Shown here piece after piece: positions 51,003 to 60,971 of a DNA stretch of 64,000 bases. Source of the stretch: Streptomyces rapamycinicus NRRL 5491 (GTDB lineage: Bacteria > Actinomycetota > Actinomycetes > Streptomycetales > Streptomycetaceae). Below the pieces are notes generated by a model. It was not told the origin of the DNA. It ran no database searches and saw only the letters and a list, made by a program, of their open reading frames with translations. Location of the stretch: the NCBI RefSeq assembly GCF_024298965.1, contig NZ_CP085193.1, positions 5,084,001 to 5,148,000 on the forward strand. Direction: 5' to 3'. Numbering within the stretch: position 1 is the stretch's first letter; each line of letters starts with the position of its first letter. Both the position numbers and the translations under genes were made by a program.

Positions 51003-52550
51003 ATGACCGACATCGCGCATGAGCTCGGCAGTTCGGCGACGCTGTGGGAGCTGCTCGAGCGCCGCGCCGCCCTCACCCCCGACGCCCCCGCCCTGCTCCA
51101 GGCCACCGCCTCCGCCCGCCACGACCGGCGGCTGACCTTCGGCGCCCTGCGCACCCGCGCCGAGCGGACCGCCGCCGGGCTGTACCGGCTGGGGATACGC
51201 CCCGGCAGCCGGGTCGCCTGGCAGCTGCCCACCCGGATCGAGACGGTCGTGCTGACCATGGCGCTCGCCCGCCTCGGCGCCGTGCAGACCCCGCTCATCC
51301 CGTACTACCGCGACCGCGAGGTGCGGTTCGCGCTCCGCGCGTCCGGGGCGCGGTTCTTCGCCGCACCCGGCCGGTGGCGCGGCTTCGACCACACCGCGAT
51401 GGCACGCCGCCTGGCCGCCGAACTGCCGGAGCCGCCGACGGTCTTCGAGGCGTACGACACGCTGCCGGTGGCCGACCCCAAGGCGCTGCGGCTGCCGCCA
51501 CCGCCCACCGACGGACGGGCCGTCCGCTGGATCTACTGGACCTCGGGCACCACCTCCGACCCCAAGGGCGTGCTGCACACCGACCGCAGCCTCATCGCCG
51601 CCGGTGCCTGCCTCGCCCACGCGCTGCGGCTCGGCCCGGACGACGTCGGGTCCATGGCCTTCCCGTACGCCCATGTCGCGGGGCCCGACTACACCGTGAT
51701 GCTGCTGCTCTACGGCTTCCCGGCGGTGCTTCTCGAGCACTTCTCGCTGCCCGAGTCGCTGCCCGCCTACCGGCGGCACGGGGTGACGGTCGCGGGCGGC
51801 AGCACCGCCTTCTACTCGATGTTCCTGGCCGAGCAGCGCAAGAACCCCTCGCGCCGCCTCATCCCCACCCTGCGGCTCCTCGCGGGCGGCGGCGCGCCCA
51901 AGCCGCCCGAGCTCTACTACGAAGTCGTACGGGAGCTGGGCTGCACGCTCACCCATGGCTACGGGATGACCGAAGTCCCCATGATCACCATGGGAGCGCC
52001 GGACGACACGGACGAGAACCTCGCCACCACCGAGGGCCGCCCGCCCAAGGAGATGGAGATCCGTGTGGTGGACGGTCAGGTGCGGCTGCGCGGCGAGGCG
52101 GTCTGCGCCGGATATCTGGACGAGGCCGAGAGCCGTAAGGCGTTCGACGCGGACGGCTTCTTCCTCACCGGCGATCTCGGCCACCTCACGGAGAGCGGCC
52201 ATCTGGTGCTGACCGGCCGCGTCAAGGACATCATCATCCGCAAGGGCGAGAACATCTCGGCCAAGGAGATCGAGCAGCTGCTGTACCAGCACCCGGACGT
52301 GGGCGATGTGGCGGTGATCGGCCTGCCCGACCCGGACCGGGGCGAGCTGGTCTGCGCCGTCGTGGAGCAGCCGGCCGGGGCGGCGGCGCTGACGCTCGGC
52401 CAGGTCGTGTCGTATCTGCGAGGGGCCGGGCTGTCGGTGCACAAGCTGCCGGAGCGGCTCGAGGTGGTGGACGCCCTGCCGCGTAACGAGACGCTGCGGA
52501 AGGTGCTGAAGTACCAGCTGCGGGAGCGGTTCGCGGAGGGCGCCGCCTAG
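51003..52550 (+). CDS. AMP-binding acyl-CoA ligase
   Basis: The 515-residue ligase has YWTSGTTSDPKGVLHTD, GYGMTEVPM, FFLTGDLG, VLTGRVKDIIIRKGENISAKEIE and a C-terminal PRNETLRKVLKYQLRE with the adenylation lysine. It resembles cyclohexanecarboxylate-CoA and FadD17/19-type ligases rather than FadD3, so it likely activates a different acid. ATG 51003 follows gggagg. The divergent position beside the paired ACADs suggests it makes their substrate. Confidence 0.85.
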   Translation: MTDIAHELGSSATLWELLERRAALTPDAPALLQATASARHDRRLTFGALRTRAERTAAGLYRLGIRPGSRVAWQLPTRIETVVLTMALARLGAVQTPLIPYYRDREVRFALRASGARFFAAPGRWRGFDHTAMARRLAAELPEPPTVFEAYDTLPVADPKALRLPPPPTDGRAVRWIYWTSGTTSDPKGVLHTDRSLIAAGACLAHALRLGPDDVGSMAFPYAHVAGPDYTVMLLLYGFPAVLLEHFSLPESLPAYRRHGVTVAGGSTAFYSMFLAEQRKNPSRRLIPTLRLLAGGGAPKPPELYYEVVRELGCTLTHGYGMTEVPMITMGAPDDTDENLATTEGRPPKEMEIRVVDGQVRLRGEAVCAGYLDEAESRKAFDADGFFLTGDLGHLTESGHLVLTGRVKDIIIRKGENISAKEIEQLLYQHPDVGDVAVIGLPDPDRGELVCAVVEQPAGAAALTLGQVVSYLRGAGLSVHKLPERLEVVDALPRNETLRKVLKYQLRERFAEGAA

Positions 52551-52555
52551 GCTGA

Positions 52556-52720
52556 GCGCTCCGCGGGAAGTGCCGCGAGGTGCGGTCGTTCATCCGCGGC
52601 TGCGTCGTGGCTGGTCGCCCACGCGGCGGAGCCGCATATCGACACAGCCGCGGCGGAGCCGCATATCGACACAGTCCCGCGCCCCTTCGGGGCGCACCCG
52701 AACCGCACCGGACTTCAACG
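52556..52720. repeat. intergenic palindromic repeat element, copy D
   Basis: This inverse-orientation relative of the element at 32045 includes the hairpin GCGCCCC-TTC-GGGGCGC (52679-52695) and a direct duplication of a 27-bp unit (starting 52623 and 52650, gcggcggagccgcatatcgac core). It fills the gap between the CoA ligase and the pseudokinase and may terminate both. Confidence 0.7.
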
Positions 52721-52727
52721 AGGCCGC

Positions 52728-55649
52728 TTAGCCGTTGGTCGTGCTGTACGTGGCCGTGGCCTGGTCGAAGTACTGGTTGACCGCCCGGCGCTCATCGGAC
52801 GGACCGATGACCAGGACCACGTGGTAGCGGCCGTCGATCAGCATCGCGAGGTTGCGCGCGTACACGTTCCGGCCGCTGCTGTCGCGCCAGGTGAAGGCGC
52901 CCTCCGCCATCGCCGTACGGCCGACGTCGATCCGCCGCAGCCCGGAGGACGAGGCCCAGGAGGAGCCGCGGAAGGCGGACAGCTCGGCCTCGCGGTCCTG
53001 CTGGTACGCCATCGGGTCGCCACCGAACTCGGACATCTTGTCCCGCCCGGCCACGACCACCAGCTCGAAGTCGCCGCCGATGTAGCGGATCTGGCCGCGG
53101 CCGTTCTCGCCCCGGCGGGTCCAGTTCTCGTGAACGGCGACCTTGAAGCCCTTGGGGTCCTTACGGACCGCGAAGCCCTTCGCCAGCCCGGCCGGGTCGG
53201 TGGACTGCGGCTCCTGGTCACCGGGGGCGGCGGGGTCGGAGGGCTTTCCGGCCTCCCCCTCGTCGCCATCGTCCTTGTCGCCGCCCGCGGGGTCGTGCGG
53301 CGCCGCGCTGGGTGTACCGGCCGAGCCCGTACGCTCCTGGCCGCCGTCGTCCTTGGAGCGCGGCATGAACATCATCGCGTAGAGCACCGCGGCCGCCAGC
53401 CCCAGCAGGATCAGGAGCAGCAGCATCCGCCCGAGTTTGCGCGGCTTGCGCTGGGTGGGGGGCGCCGGAGGAGCCTGCCGGCTCTCCCGGGGCTCTCTCT
53501 TCTCCCGCTTCTCGCGCTTGTCCCGCCGGTGCCGCGCGTGGCCCACCGGCGCGTCGGCCGCCGCGGCCGGGCGGCGCCCCCGGCCCCTGCGCACCAGCCA
53601 GCCCCGCCTGCGGACGATCGGCAGCCGCCGGGGGTCGGAGGCACCACCGGAGCCGAGCGAGGGCACCGTGACCGTGCTGATGCCGACGTCCGGCTCGGGC
53701 GCCGACCGGATCAGGGACCGCAGCCAGCCGCGCAGCTCCTCGAAGTCCGGGCGCTCGGTGGGGTCCTGGCGCATCAGCGACTCGACGACGGGGCGCAGCG
53801 CACCGCACTCCTCCGCGTACGCGGGCGCCTCCCCACAGACCATCTGCACCAGCTCGGCGGCGCTCTCCTCCGGGTACGGGGCATGGCCCTGCACCGCGCG
53901 GAACAGCAGTGCGCCGAGCGCCCACAGATCGGCGGCTGGGCCGACCGGGGGCGCCAGCCGCCAGTTCTCATGGACCGGGCCCGCCTGCTCGGGCGCCCAG
54001 CGCTCGGTGACGGCGCCGACCACGACGATACGGGCCTGGCGGGCGCGTTCGGCGGCGAGCGCGGTGGCGGGGCCGCCGCCGGTGGCTCCGCCGGAGTCCC
54101 AGGAGCCGCCTTCGGGGACGGACTGGCCTTCGGAGGCGGTCGGCTGGGCGCTCTCCGCAGCCTCCGGCCGGCCCGGCCAGCGGGCGCCGTCGGTCACCGG
54201 CTCCGGGTCGGGCTCGGCCGCGGGTGTCGGGGCGGGCTCGGGGGCGTGCGGGGAGCGGGGGGCCGCGTCGACGTTGGCCCGTGCGGCGGCTCGCGCGCCC
54301 GCCGCGTAGGCGGCGATGGCGCTGGCCCGCGCCGCCCGCGCGGCCGCGTTGGGCGCATCGGCGCCGGAGCCGCCCCGTTCGCCCTCCCGGTCCCCCGGCT
54401 GTCCCGACTGTCCAGCTCGCCGAGGCCCGGGCAGTCCACCGGCGGCCGCCTGGTCCCGGTAAGGCGCCATGGGCCCGCCGGCCCCCGGGCCGAACGTCAA
54501 TTGATCCCGGTACACCGGACCACCTGGGCGGGACCTCACCGGACCACCGGCGCCCGGCCCCGCCGAACCACCCATGTCCGGCCCCGCCGAACCCCCCGCA
54601 CCAGGCTCCGAATTCGCCTCCGTCGCCCCGTGGTCGCCGTAAGGCGACCGTGGCTCGGGCAGGCCCGGCGGTGTTGTGCCCTGGCCGCCGTGTTCCCGGC
54701 CGTCGGCGTCGGGCCAGACCGCGCCCGCGGGTTCGTCGGGCCGTGCCGCGTCAGCCGGTTCATGGCCACCGTAAGGACGGCCCGGCGGCCGGAAGCCGCC
54801 CGCTTCGCCCTGGTCGTGGTAGCGCGGGCCGCCGTGCGGCCGCCCCTCGTCGCCCTCGGCCGTACGGGCCCCGGGGATGGCGGCGCGCCCTTCGTCCGCT
54901 CGCTCCGCCGGGTCCTGGGCGGCCCGGTCCGGGTGGTCGCCGGAAGCCGCCGGGCCCGGTGGCAGGGCGGCCGGGGCGTCAGCCGACGGGGCGTCCTCCG
55001 CAGCGGACACGGCGTCCGGGGAGGGCGAGGACGCGGGCGCCGGAACGGGGTCGTAGCCGCACAGCGCCTCCTCCGCCGCGCCCGCCGCCAGCCCCGTGAG
55101 CATCGCGCGCCCGTCGTCGCACAACAGCACCGTGCGGGCGGTGATGTTGCGGTGGACCCAGCCGTGGGCGTGCAGGGCGCGCAGCGCCGTAAGGATGTCG
55201 TTGGCGACCTCGGCGGCGCGGTGCGGGGACAGTGTGCCCTCCGCGAGCAGCGCGGCCAGCGGGCGGCCGGAGACCAGTTCGCTGACGATCCACAGGCTTC
55301 CGGCCTCGGCGAAGACATGGAAGACCTGGCCGAGCCGGGGGTGGTCGGGGATCTGCGCGGCGGATGTCGCCGCGGCGATGGCGCGCCGGACGGCCGGGTC
55401 AGCGCCGCCCCGGGCCGTACGCCCGGCACCGGCGAACGTGCCGTTCCGCCCCGGCGGCCCGCCGCCCCACCGCGCGTCGTCGCCCACGACTTCCGCGTCG
55501 ATGACCTCCGGCAGCGGTATCTGCCGCAGATGGACTTCCTGTCCGCTGTAGGTGTCGAAGGCGCGGGTCTGGACGAGTTCGTACTCGTCGGCGGGCGGCA
55601 GGGGCAGGCGGTAGCGGTCGGCCAGCACCCGGCCCGCGTACTCCTCCAC
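52728..55649 (-). CDS. membrane pseudokinase with extracytoplasmic domain
   Basis: The 973-residue protein is kinase-like but degenerate. The catalytic loop reads VHRNITARTVLL with Asn168 in place of the catalytic aspartate, DFG is replaced by TGLA, and the VAIK lysine segment reads VHLRQI. A ~330-residue Pro/Gly/Ala disordered segment (about 200-530) splits the N- and C-lobe parts (C-lobe: ADLWALGALLFRAVQGHAPYPEES). One membrane helix (MLLLLILLGLAAAVLYAMMF, about 740-762) leads to an outer domain (about 825-973). It probably works as a scaffold or receptor. The following kinase has the same outline. Confidence 0.85.
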   Translation of the reverse strand: MEEYAGRVLADRYRLPLPPADEYELVQTRAFDTYSGQEVHLRQIPLPEVIDAEVVGDDARWGGGPPGRNGTFAGAGRTARGGADPAVRRAIAAATSAAQIPDHPRLGQVFHVFAEAGSLWIVSELVSGRPLAALLAEGTLSPHRAAEVANDILTALRALHAHGWVHRNITARTVLLCDDGRAMLTGLAAGAAEEALCGYDPVPAPASSPSPDAVSAAEDAPSADAPAALPPGPAASGDHPDRAAQDPAERADEGRAAIPGARTAEGDEGRPHGGPRYHDQGEAGGFRPPGRPYGGHEPADAARPDEPAGAVWPDADGREHGGQGTTPPGLPEPRSPYGDHGATEANSEPGAGGSAGPDMGGSAGPGAGGPVRSRPGGPVYRDQLTFGPGAGGPMAPYRDQAAAGGLPGPRRAGQSGQPGDREGERGGSGADAPNAAARAARASAIAAYAAGARAAARANVDAAPRSPHAPEPAPTPAAEPDPEPVTDGARWPGRPEAAESAQPTASEGQSVPEGGSWDSGGATGGGPATALAAERARQARIVVVGAVTERWAPEQAGPVHENWRLAPPVGPAADLWALGALLFRAVQGHAPYPEESAAELVQMVCGEAPAYAEECGALRPVVESLMRQDPTERPDFEELRGWLRSLIRSAPEPDVGISTVTVPSLGSGGASDPRRLPIVRRRGWLVRRGRGRRPAAAADAPVGHARHRRDKREKREKREPRESRQAPPAPPTQRKPRKLGRMLLLLILLGLAAAVLYAMMFMPRSKDDGGQERTGSAGTPSAAPHDPAGGDKDDGDEGEAGKPSDPAAPGDQEPQSTDPAGLAKGFAVRKDPKGFKVAVHENWTRRGENGRGQIRYIGGDFELVVVAGRDKMSEFGGDPMAYQQDREAELSAFRGSSWASSSGLRRIDVGRTAMAEGAFTWRDSSGRNVYARNLAMLIDGRYHVVLVIGPSDERRAVNQYFDQATATYSTTNG

Positions 55650-55806
55650 GACGCCTCCCCAAGCGCGCGGCCAACGCCGCCCTCATCAGCGGTCGGCGCA
55701 GCCTGAAACCCTTCAAATATGGTCGTTTTGGCGGGTTCCCGCGGCTGCGCACAGTCTAGGGCCTCTCACGATACGTGCCCGAACGACGCTTCGCCGACAG
55801 GAGTGT

Positions 55807-57807
55807 TCAGTCCGTAATCTTGAACGTGTCGAAGGCGGTCCGGCGGAGGGTGGCGCACTCCTTGTCGTCCCACTTGCTCGCCTCGCAGGTGATCAGTATG
55901 GCGAAGCCATGGCTGCTGTCCGCCTTGAAGCCGCGGTTGAGCACCCGGACCCGCTTGCCGTCCTGGTCGCGCTCGAACTCCCAGTCCGCGACGGTCGGAT
56001 AGCCACGCCAGTCGACCGACTTGATGCCGAGGCCCTTGTAGCCGGACATGGTGCGGCGGGCGTTCTCCTCGCCCTTGCGCCAGTCCGCCTCCGCGTCAGA
56101 CTTCGGCGCGTTGGTGAAGTCGATCTGAATACGCGGAATGCTGGAGCCGCCGTAGTACTTACGGCTTCCGGAATAGCTCCCGGAGTGGACCGACCAGCCC
56201 TCCGGCATGGCCATGCTGAACGGGAAGTCGGAGCTCTTGACGGTCTTGTAGCCGTCGGGCAGGCCGCCCTTACCGCCGTCGCCCTTGCCCTTACCGCCGT
56301 TGTCGCCGCTTCCGCCGCCCTTGCCCGAGTTGTCGTCCGAACCCTTGGAGGCATCCGGCTGACCGCTCTGCTTGCCGCCGGAAGTCCCCGTCTTCGGCGA
56401 CTCGCCCCCCGACTGGCCGGTCTTGTCGGTGCCCTTGCCCTGGTCCTCCTTGGAGCCCCCCGAGGTCCCGGCGGAGGTGGACTTGTCGCCGCCGGAGGAG
56501 CCCTTGGCCTTGTCGCCGCCGTCCCCGCCGTCGTTCAGGACGACGGCGAGCACGGTGGCCACGATGGCGAGCACCACGACCACCGCGATGATGATCAGAG
56601 TGCGCTTGGGGATCACGTCGGTGATCGAGGCGCGCGGCGGCAGGGAAGGCCGCGGGGCGGGCGCGGCCGCGGGCGTCGCGGCGCCCGACCCGGAGCCCGC
56701 CGCTCCGGACGTCGCGCCGGACTTCGCACCGGACTTCGCGCCGGACTTCGCGCCCGACGCCGACGCCGACTCCGGCTCCGCCTCGCTCTTGTCCCCCACC
56801 TTCTTCGCGGCCGCCGCCGCGGCCGCGTTGCGCACCGACTTCAGCGCACCGCGCCTGCGCTCCGCGGCGGCCTTCTCCTTGACCTCCGCAGCGGCCTCGT
56901 CCTCCTTCGACGGGGCCGGCGGCAGGCTCATCGTGCGGGTCGCGTCGGCGGGGGCCTTGGTGACCTCGGGCCCGTTCACCACGTGCTCGAGCAGCGCCCG
57001 CGCCCCGGCGTCGTCGAGCCGCCGGTCCGGGTCCTTGGTGAGCAGACCGTAGATGACCTCCTCCAGCGGGCCCGCGTTCTTCGGCGGCTCCACCGGCTCG
57101 GTCATCACGGCGGTCAGAGTCGCTATGGCCGTGCTCTTGTCGTACGGCGGCACGCCCTCCACCGCCGCGTACAGCAGCCCGCCCAGCGACCACAGGTCGG
57201 CCGGTGGGCCGGGCTTGTGGCCGCGGGCCCGCTCCGGGGAGATGTAGGAGGGCGCGCCGACGAGCATGCCGGTCGAGGTCACCGACGGGTCGCCCTCGAC
57301 CTGGGCGATGCCGAAGTCGGTGAGGACGACGCGGCCGTCGTCCGAGATCAGCACGTTGGAGGGCTTCACATCGCGGTGCAGGATGCCCGCCTGGTGGGCG
57401 GCGCGCAGCACATCGAGGACGGCGAGCCCGACCTCGGCGGCGCGCTTGGGGGTCAGCGGGCCGTCGTCGCGGACGACGTCGGCGAGGGAGCGGCCCTCGA
57501 TGAGCTCCATGACGATCCACGGGCGGTCGTCCTCGTCGACCACGTCGTAGACGGTGACGGCGCCGTTGCTGCGGATCCGGGCGATCGCCTTCGCCTCGCG
57601 CAGCGTACGGGTGATGAGCCGTCTCTTCTCGTCCTCCTCCACGCTGGACGGGAAGCGCAGCTCCTTGACCGCGACCGTACGGCCGAGGGTCTGGTCGCTC
57701 GCACGCCAGACCGTGCCCATGCCGCCCTGACCGAGGATCTCCCCGAGCCGGTACCGCCCGGCGAGGAGGCGCCCAGTCGAACCCTGCGTCTTCTCAGCCT
57801 CCGACAT
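55807..57807 (-). CDS. Ser/Thr protein kinase with extracytoplasmic domain
   Basis: The 666-residue protein has an intact Hanks-type domain (about 15-275): GQGGMGTVW, VAVKEL, HRDVKPSN, DFG, GAPSYISPE. A KSGA-repeat and Pro-rich linker follows, then one membrane helix (TLIIIAVVVVLAIVATVLAVV, about 400-423), a Gly/Ser/Lys linker and a C-terminal outer domain (about 520-666, FPFSMAMPEGWSVHSG, WRKGEENARRTMSGYKGLG). The outer domain has the same general layout as that of the pseudokinase. ATG 57807 follows agagggg. Confidence 0.9.
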   Translation of the reverse strand: MSEAEKTQGSTGRLLAGRYRLGEILGQGGMGTVWRASDQTLGRTVAVKELRFPSSVEEDEKRRLITRTLREAKAIARIRSNGAVTVYDVVDEDDRPWIVMELIEGRSLADVVRDDGPLTPKRAAEVGLAVLDVLRAAHQAGILHRDVKPSNVLISDDGRVVLTDFGIAQVEGDPSVTSTGMLVGAPSYISPERARGHKPGPPADLWSLGGLLYAAVEGVPPYDKSTAIATLTAVMTEPVEPPKNAGPLEEVIYGLLTKDPDRRLDDAGARALLEHVVNGPEVTKAPADATRTMSLPPAPSKEDEAAAEVKEKAAAERRRGALKSVRNAAAAAAAKKVGDKSEAEPESASASGAKSGAKSGAKSGATSGAAGSGSGAATPAAAPAPRPSLPPRASITDVIPKRTLIIIAVVVVLAIVATVLAVVLNDGGDGGDKAKGSSGGDKSTSAGTSGGSKEDQGKGTDKTGQSGGESPKTGTSGGKQSGQPDASKGSDDNSGKGGGSGDNGGKGKGDGGKGGLPDGYKTVKSSDFPFSMAMPEGWSVHSGSYSGSRKYYGGSSIPRIQIDFTNAPKSDAEADWRKGEENARRTMSGYKGLGIKSVDWRGYPTVADWEFERDQDGKRVRVLNRGFKADSSHGFAILITCEASKWDDKECATLRRTAFDTFKITD

Positions 57808-57968
57808 GCGACCCCTCTGCAAATCTACCCACCCTGAACCCACCCTGGGAGAGCGTCCATTGTCTCTCATCCGCGGACCCGGAACCGCCCCGGGTCCGGG
57901 GCGCGGCGTGGCGGCCACCGCGGTACCTGCGACCATCTGGAAGTACGCAGGAAACGGAGGTCCGTGTC

Positions 57969-59171
57969 ATGCCCATCTCCGCCATACGATGGCACAGGCG
58001 GAGCCGTATGCCGACCGCCGCGGCGCTCGCGACCGCCCTGGCGCTCGTCCTGTCCGGCTGCGGCGCGGCGGCCACCGAACCGGGCCGGGACGCGGACCCG
58101 CGGGCGAGCGCGAACCCGGGCGCCGAGGGCGGTCGTGACGGTGTCCTGCGCGCCGCCGTACGGCGGTTGGCGGCCCAGGGCGACGCTCCGGGGGCCGCGG
58201 TGCTCATCCGCCGGGAGGGCGGCGGCACGCGGTACCTGGCCTCGGGGGTCGCGGACGTCCGCACCGGACGCCGGATCCACCGGAACGACCACTTCCGGGC
58301 GGGCAGCCTCACCAAGACCGTCATCGCGGCGGTGACGCTGCGCCTTGCCTCCCAGAGGCGGCTCGGCCTCGGCGACACGGTGGAGGAACACCTCCCGGGG
58401 CTGGTGCGCGGCCGGGGCAACGACGGCCGGGCCATCACGATCCGTCAGCTGCTGAACCAGACCAGCGGGCTGTTCGACTACACCGCCGACCCGGTGCTGG
58501 CGCGTCAGCTGTCCACCGCGGCCGACCGCACCCGCACCCCCGCCTCCCTGGTGCGGACCGCCGTCGCGCACCGCCCGTACTTCGCGCCCGGGGCCGGCTG
58601 GCGCTACTCCAACACCAACTACGTGCTGCTGGGCATGGTCGTCCAGCGGATCACCGGCCGCTCCTACGCGGCCGAGGCCCGGCGCGACGTGCTCGTCCCC
58701 CTTCGGCTGCACGGCACCTCCTTCCCCGGCACCCGCACCACCCTCCCGGACCCGCACGGCCGCGCGTACACGCGGGACGGCGGGGCCGGGGACGGCGGCG
58801 CCCGACGCGATGTCACCGACCTCAACCCCTCCTCGGCCGGGGCCGCGGGGGAGCTGATCTCCACGCTCGGCGACCTGACCCGCCTCCTCCCCGGTCTGCT
58901 GCGCGGCAAGGTCGTGCCCCGGGCCGAGCTGCGGCAGATGCGGAACACCTCCGCCTCCGACGGCCGGTACGGCATGGGGCTGTTCCCGGTGCGGCTGACG
59001 TGCGGGGTGACGCTGTGGGGCCACAACGGCGAGATCAACGGCTCGTACGCGCTGGCCGTGACCACCCCCGACGGCCGTCACAGCCTCGCCTACCGGCTCA
59101 ACAGCACCGCCGCCTCCGGTCTGGCCGCCGAAACGTCCCTGCTCGAGGCCGAGTTCTGTCCTCGCCGATAG
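57969..59171 (+). CDS. serine hydrolase lipoprotein (class C beta-lactamase/DD-peptidase fold)
   Basis: The 400-residue product has a lipoprotein signal (ALATALALVLSGC, lipobox LSGC). The SxxK motif is SLTK at residues 113-116, the YxN motif YSN at 213-215 and the third motif HNG at 352-354. This is a complete set for a penicillin-recognising serine hydrolase of the beta-lactamase/D-Ala-D-Ala carboxypeptidase superfamily. It would act outside the membrane on peptidoglycan peptides or esters. ATG 57969 follows ggagg. Confidence 0.9.
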   Translation: MPISAIRWHRRSRMPTAAALATALALVLSGCGAAATEPGRDADPRASANPGAEGGRDGVLRAAVRRLAAQGDAPGAAVLIRREGGGTRYLASGVADVRTGRRIHRNDHFRAGSLTKTVIAAVTLRLASQRRLGLGDTVEEHLPGLVRGRGNDGRAITIRQLLNQTSGLFDYTADPVLARQLSTAADRTRTPASLVRTAVAHRPYFAPGAGWRYSNTNYVLLGMVVQRITGRSYAAEARRDVLVPLRLHGTSFPGTRTTLPDPHGRAYTRDGGAGDGGARRDVTDLNPSSAGAAGELISTLGDLTRLLPGLLRGKVVPRAELRQMRNTSASDGRYGMGLFPVRLTCGVTLWGHNGEINGSYALAVTTPDGRHSLAYRLNSTAASGLAAETSLLEAEFCPRR

Positions 59172-59194
59172 GCCACGCGACCTCCACGCGGCCT

Positions 59195-59282
59195 CCTCCT
59201 GCAGCGGGCCGGTAAGACACGCGAGCCCCTCCTGCAGCGGGCCGGTGACACACGCGACCTCCTCCTACAGCGGGATGATGTC
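59195..59282. repeat. 33-bp tandem repeat at the glpD 3' end
   Basis: CCTCCTGCAGCGGGCCGGT-type units start at 59195, 59228 and 59261, a 33-bp period. The third, divergent unit contains the last glpD codons and stop (cta at 59265), so the repeat appears to be a duplication of the gene end into the downstream spacer. Confidence 0.7.
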
Positions 59283-60971
59283 CGGCGCGCCCAGCCGGGC
59301 CGCGTCCGCCGTCAGATCGTCCGGCTGACGCTGCGACTCGCGCTCCGCCTCCACCCGCTTCTCGTAGTGCTGGACCTCCCGGTCGAGCTGGTCCTCGGCC
59401 CAGCCCAGCACCGGCCCCAGCAGCTCGGCCACCTCGCGGGCGCAGCGCGTACCGCGGTCGAAGGTCTCGATCGAGATGCGGGTGCGGCGGGTGAGGACGT
59501 CGTCCAGATGGCGGGCCCCCTCGTGCGAGGCGGCGTAAGAGACCTCGGCACGCAGATAGTCCTCCGCCCCGGCCAGCGGCTTCCCCAGCGAGGCGTCGCC
59601 CGCGATCAGGTCCAGCACCTCCTGCGCCGCCGAGCCGTAGCGGTTGAGCAGATGCTCGATCCGCGCCGCGTGCAGCCCGTGCTGCCGGCCGATCCGCTCC
59701 CGGGCGTTCCACAACGCGTTGTAGCCGACGGCGCCGACCAGCGGGATCTCCTCGGTGACACAGGGCCCGACCCGGCGGTCGAGGCCGTGCACCGCCTCGT
59801 CCACGGCGTCCTTGGCCATCACCCGGTACGTGGTGTACTTGCCGCCCGCGACCACCACCAGGCCCGGCACCGGATGGGCGACGGTGTGCTCGCGGGAGAG
59901 CTTGCTGGTGGCGTCCGACTCCCCGGCCAGCAGCGGGCGCAGCCCGGCGTAGACGCCCTCCACGTCGTCACGGGTCAGCGGCACCGCGAGGACCTCGTTG
60001 ACATGCTCCAGCAGATAGTCGATATCGGCGCTGGAGGCGGCCGGATGGGCCTTGTCCAGGTCCCAGTCGGTGTCCGTGGTGCCGATGATCCAGTGCCTGC
60101 CCCAGGGGATCACGAACAGCACGCTCTTCTCGGTGCGCAGGATCAGCCCGGTCGTGGAGTGGATGCGGTCCTTGGGGACCACCAGGTGGATGCCCTTGGA
60201 GGCCCGGACGTGGAACTGGCCGCGCTCGCCGATCAGCGCCTGGGTCTCGTCGGTCCACACCCCGGTGGCGTTGACCACCTGCCGGGCGCGGACCTCGAAC
60301 TCGCCGCCCTGCTCCAGGTCGTGCACCCGGGCGCCGACCACGCGCTCGCCCTCCCGCAGGAAGCCGACCACCCGCGCGCGGTTGGCCACATGGGCGCCGT
60401 ACTCCGCCGCCGTGCGCACCAGCGTGGTGACGTAGCGGGCGTCGTCCATCTGGGCGTCGTAGTACTGCAACGCCCCGACCAGCGCGTCCTTCTTGAGGCA
60501 GGGGGCGACGCGCAGCGCCCGGCCGCGGCTCAGATGGCGGTGGGCGGGCAGTCCGCGGCCGTGCCCCGAGGAGATCGACATGGTGTCGTAGAGGGCGACG
60601 CCCGAGCCCGCGTAGAACCGCTCCCAGACCCGGTGTTTCAGCGGGTACAGGAACGGCACCGGCTTGACCAGGTGCGGTGCGATCCGCTCCAGCAGCAGCC
60701 CGCGCTCCTTCAGCGCCTCGCGCACCAGTGCGAAGTCCAGCATCTCCAGATAGCGCAGTCCGCCGTGGATCAGCTTGCTGGACCGGCTGGAGGTGCCGGA
60801 GGCCCAGTCCCGCGACTCGACCAGACCGGTCTCCAGGCCCCGGGTCGCGGCGTCCAGCGCGGTGCCCGCGCCGACCACGCCGCCGCCCACGACCAGCACA
60901 TCGAGCTCACGGTCCGCCATCCGGGCCAGCGCCTCGCCGCGCTCGGCCGGTCCCAGTGCCGGTGTTTTCAC
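59265..60971 (-). CDS. glpD: glycerol-3-phosphate dehydrogenase/oxidase
   Basis: The 568-residue FAD enzyme has the dinucleotide motif VVGGGVVGAGTALDAATRG near residue 27, GTSSRSSKLIHGGLRYLE, DWDLDKAHPAASSADIDYLL, AGLRPLLAG and KYTTYRVMAKDAVDEA, all diagnostic of GlpD. The C-terminal domain (NRYGSAAQEVLDLIAGDASLGKPL...CAREVAELLG) is complete. It oxidises glycerol-3-phosphate to dihydroxyacetone phosphate and reduces the quinone pool at the membrane. GTG 60971 follows gggaggc. It stands alone here, without glpF/glpK. Confidence 0.95.
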   Translation of the reverse strand: MKTPALGPAERGEALARMADRELDVLVVGGGVVGAGTALDAATRGLETGLVESRDWASGTSSRSSKLIHGGLRYLEMLDFALVREALKERGLLLERIAPHLVKPVPFLYPLKHRVWERFYAGSGVALYDTMSISSGHGRGLPAHRHLSRGRALRVAPCLKKDALVGALQYYDAQMDDARYVTTLVRTAAEYGAHVANRARVVGFLREGERVVGARVHDLEQGGEFEVRARQVVNATGVWTDETQALIGERGQFHVRASKGIHLVVPKDRIHSTTGLILRTEKSVLFVIPWGRHWIIGTTDTDWDLDKAHPAASSADIDYLLEHVNEVLAVPLTRDDVEGVYAGLRPLLAGESDATSKLSREHTVAHPVPGLVVVAGGKYTTYRVMAKDAVDEAVHGLDRRVGPCVTEEIPLVGAVGYNALWNARERIGRQHGLHAARIEHLLNRYGSAAQEVLDLIAGDASLGKPLAGAEDYLRAEVSYAASHEGARHLDDVLTRRTRISIETFDRGTRCAREVAELLGPVLGWAEDQLDREVQHYEKRVEAERESQRQPDDLTADAARLGAPDIIPL

